From Methylocystis heyeri (GTDB lineage Bacteria > Pseudomonadota > Alphaproteobacteria > Rhizobiales > Beijerinckiaceae), in NCBI RefSeq assembly GCF_004802635.2, contig NZ_CP046052.1:1860001-1924000 (forward strand): a stretch of DNA of 64,000 nt. The letters run 5' to 3'. The position numbers and the translations under genes were made by a program. The notes beneath the pieces were generated by a model. The model saw only the letters and a list, made by a program, of their open reading frames with translations. It ran no database searches and had not been told where the DNA came from. Shown piece by piece: positions 63,506-64,000 of the stretch (position 1 is its first letter; each line of letters starts with the position of its first letter).

Positions 63506-63853
63506 TCAATTCTTGATCATCTCGATCCGGCTCGACGCTCGCCCCTGCTCCACTACGAGGAGCGTAGCGCCCGCGCCGGCGCGCGTCAGAGTCGCCCGTC
63601 CGCCGTTGAAAGAAAAGCCCAATTTCTCGCCTTTATTCGAGAACCGCACCTTGCTCGGTTCGAAATAGTGGTACCTCCAAAAAAAACCGACGGCGACATA
63701 ACCGGCTATCGTGACCTCGGCTGTTTCACTGCTTCCGGCGCTGCGCCACGCGCCGTCCAGGGCGGGCTTTCGAGGGGCCGGTTGCGGAACGCTCGAAGGG
63801 ACGAAAGCAGCCGCGCAACAGATCAAACGGCGTCGATCGATCAGGGCGGCCAT
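63506..63853 (-). CDS. Small exported protein in operon with the P-type ATPase
   Basis: The protein is 115 residues from the ATG at 63853, preceded by GGAGGAACACGAG. An N-terminal signal peptide (RRRLICCAAAFVPSS) precedes a short beta-rich mature domain (TAEVTIAGYVAVGFFWRYHYFEP and repeated FSFNGGRATLTRAGAGAT). It follows the MgtA-like gene by 16 nt and is probably cotranscribed. Function is unknown. Confidence 0.72.
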   Translation of the reverse strand: MAALIDRRRLICCAAAFVPSSVPQPAPRKPALDGAWRSAGSSETAEVTIAGYVAVGFFWRYHYFEPSKVRFSNKGEKLGFSFNGGRATLTRAGAGATLLVVEQGRASSRIEMIKN

Positions 63854-63869
63854 CTCGTGTTCCTCCAAA

Positions 63870-64000
63870 TCACGTGCCGAAACGGCGCAGGAAAAAGCTT
63901 TTGGCGAGTTGGGCCGAGAGACCGTAGGCGATCACTATGGCGGCGAGAACAGGCCAGTAAGCCGCCGGCAGCGGCGTAAACGCAAGCGCCTCTCCGGCCC
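63870..64000 (-). CDS. C-terminus of a Mg2+-transporting P-type ATPase (MgtA-like), 5' end outside window
   Basis: Only the last 43 residues are present, ending ...SFFLRRFGT with the stop at 63870-63872. The visible segment (PLPAAYWPVLAAIVIAYGLSAQLAKS) is the final transmembrane helix and basic tail of MgtA/MgtB magnesium P-type ATPases. The rest of the gene lies beyond the right edge. A small exported protein follows on the same strand. Confidence 0.7.
   Translation of the reverse strand, partial: AGEALAFTPLPAAYWPVLAAIVIAYGLSAQLAKSFFLRRFGT

Overview
The window is GC-rich chromosomal DNA from an alphaproteobacterium. It is most likely one of the Hyphomicrobiales (Rhizobiales), and a methylotroph- or methanotroph-like lineage (Methylocystis, Methylosinus or a relative) is plausible. 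That placement is an inference from gene families: an Flp pilin, an OpgD-like glucan protein, a type 2 heme A synthase, a MerR-like regulator, several Hyphomicrobiales-type small proteins, and palindromic intergenic repeats. No rRNA, methane monooxygenase or insertion sequence is present to settle it. Coding is dense on both strands, and most long antisense frames are shadows caused by high GC.

Layout. 0-5 kb (minus): a TonB-dependent receptor, a DUF2946 protein and a di-heme cytochrome c peroxidase, a grouping that suggests metal (copper?) handling. 5-16.8 kb: a Tat-exported serine beta-lactamase-like protein, acetyl-CoA synthetase, tRNA-Leu(UAA), a hybrid histidine kinase with an ethylene-receptor-type sensor, a periplasmic glucan protein, an FkbM-type methyltransferase, a glycosyltransferase, a VanX-like dipeptidase and pyrE. 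17-26 kb: a glutathione transferase, a JmjC/cupin-like protein overlapping a CelD-type acetyltransferase, an L,D-transpeptidase, a DUF2165 protein with a FucA-type aldolase, a large secreted protein and mtnA. The aldolase and MtnA could together form a 5'-deoxyadenosine/MTA salvage (DHAP) shunt. 26-35 kb: an Flp pilin, an ATP-grasp protein, several small proteins, a SRAP protein, a SulP transporter with STAS domain, a His/Gly-rich secreted protein and a TadG-like protein.

35.3-44.0 kb is the most unusual part. Two minus-strand genes (a roadblock/LC7-like protein and a PilZ-ABC ATPase-tyrosine phosphatase fusion) diverge from five plus-strand genes. These are a 710-residue Pro/Ala/Glu repeat protein ending in a roadblock domain, a flavodiiron-like metallo-beta-lactamase protein without a flavodoxin domain, a small membrane protein, a membrane-anchored roadblock-like protein, and a TIR-domain protein with a C-terminal membrane anchor. 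I propose this as a candidate undescribed signalling or defence module linking c-di-GMP, diiron (O2/NO/redox) sensing, roadblock scaffolds and a TIR effector.

44-64 kb: tRNA-Pro(GGG), two tandem secreted 'GloVer' repeat proteins plus the relic of a third, a MerR-type regulator, two tandem beta-helix proteins, ctaA, an EF-hand protein, an AI-2E-type permease, a TetR/DUF4242 pair, an OafA-type acyltransferase, an SH3 protein, a Tat sulfatase with an atypical active-site motif divergent from an AraC regulator, a second hybrid kinase, and the C-terminal end of an MgtA-like P-type ATPase at the right edge.
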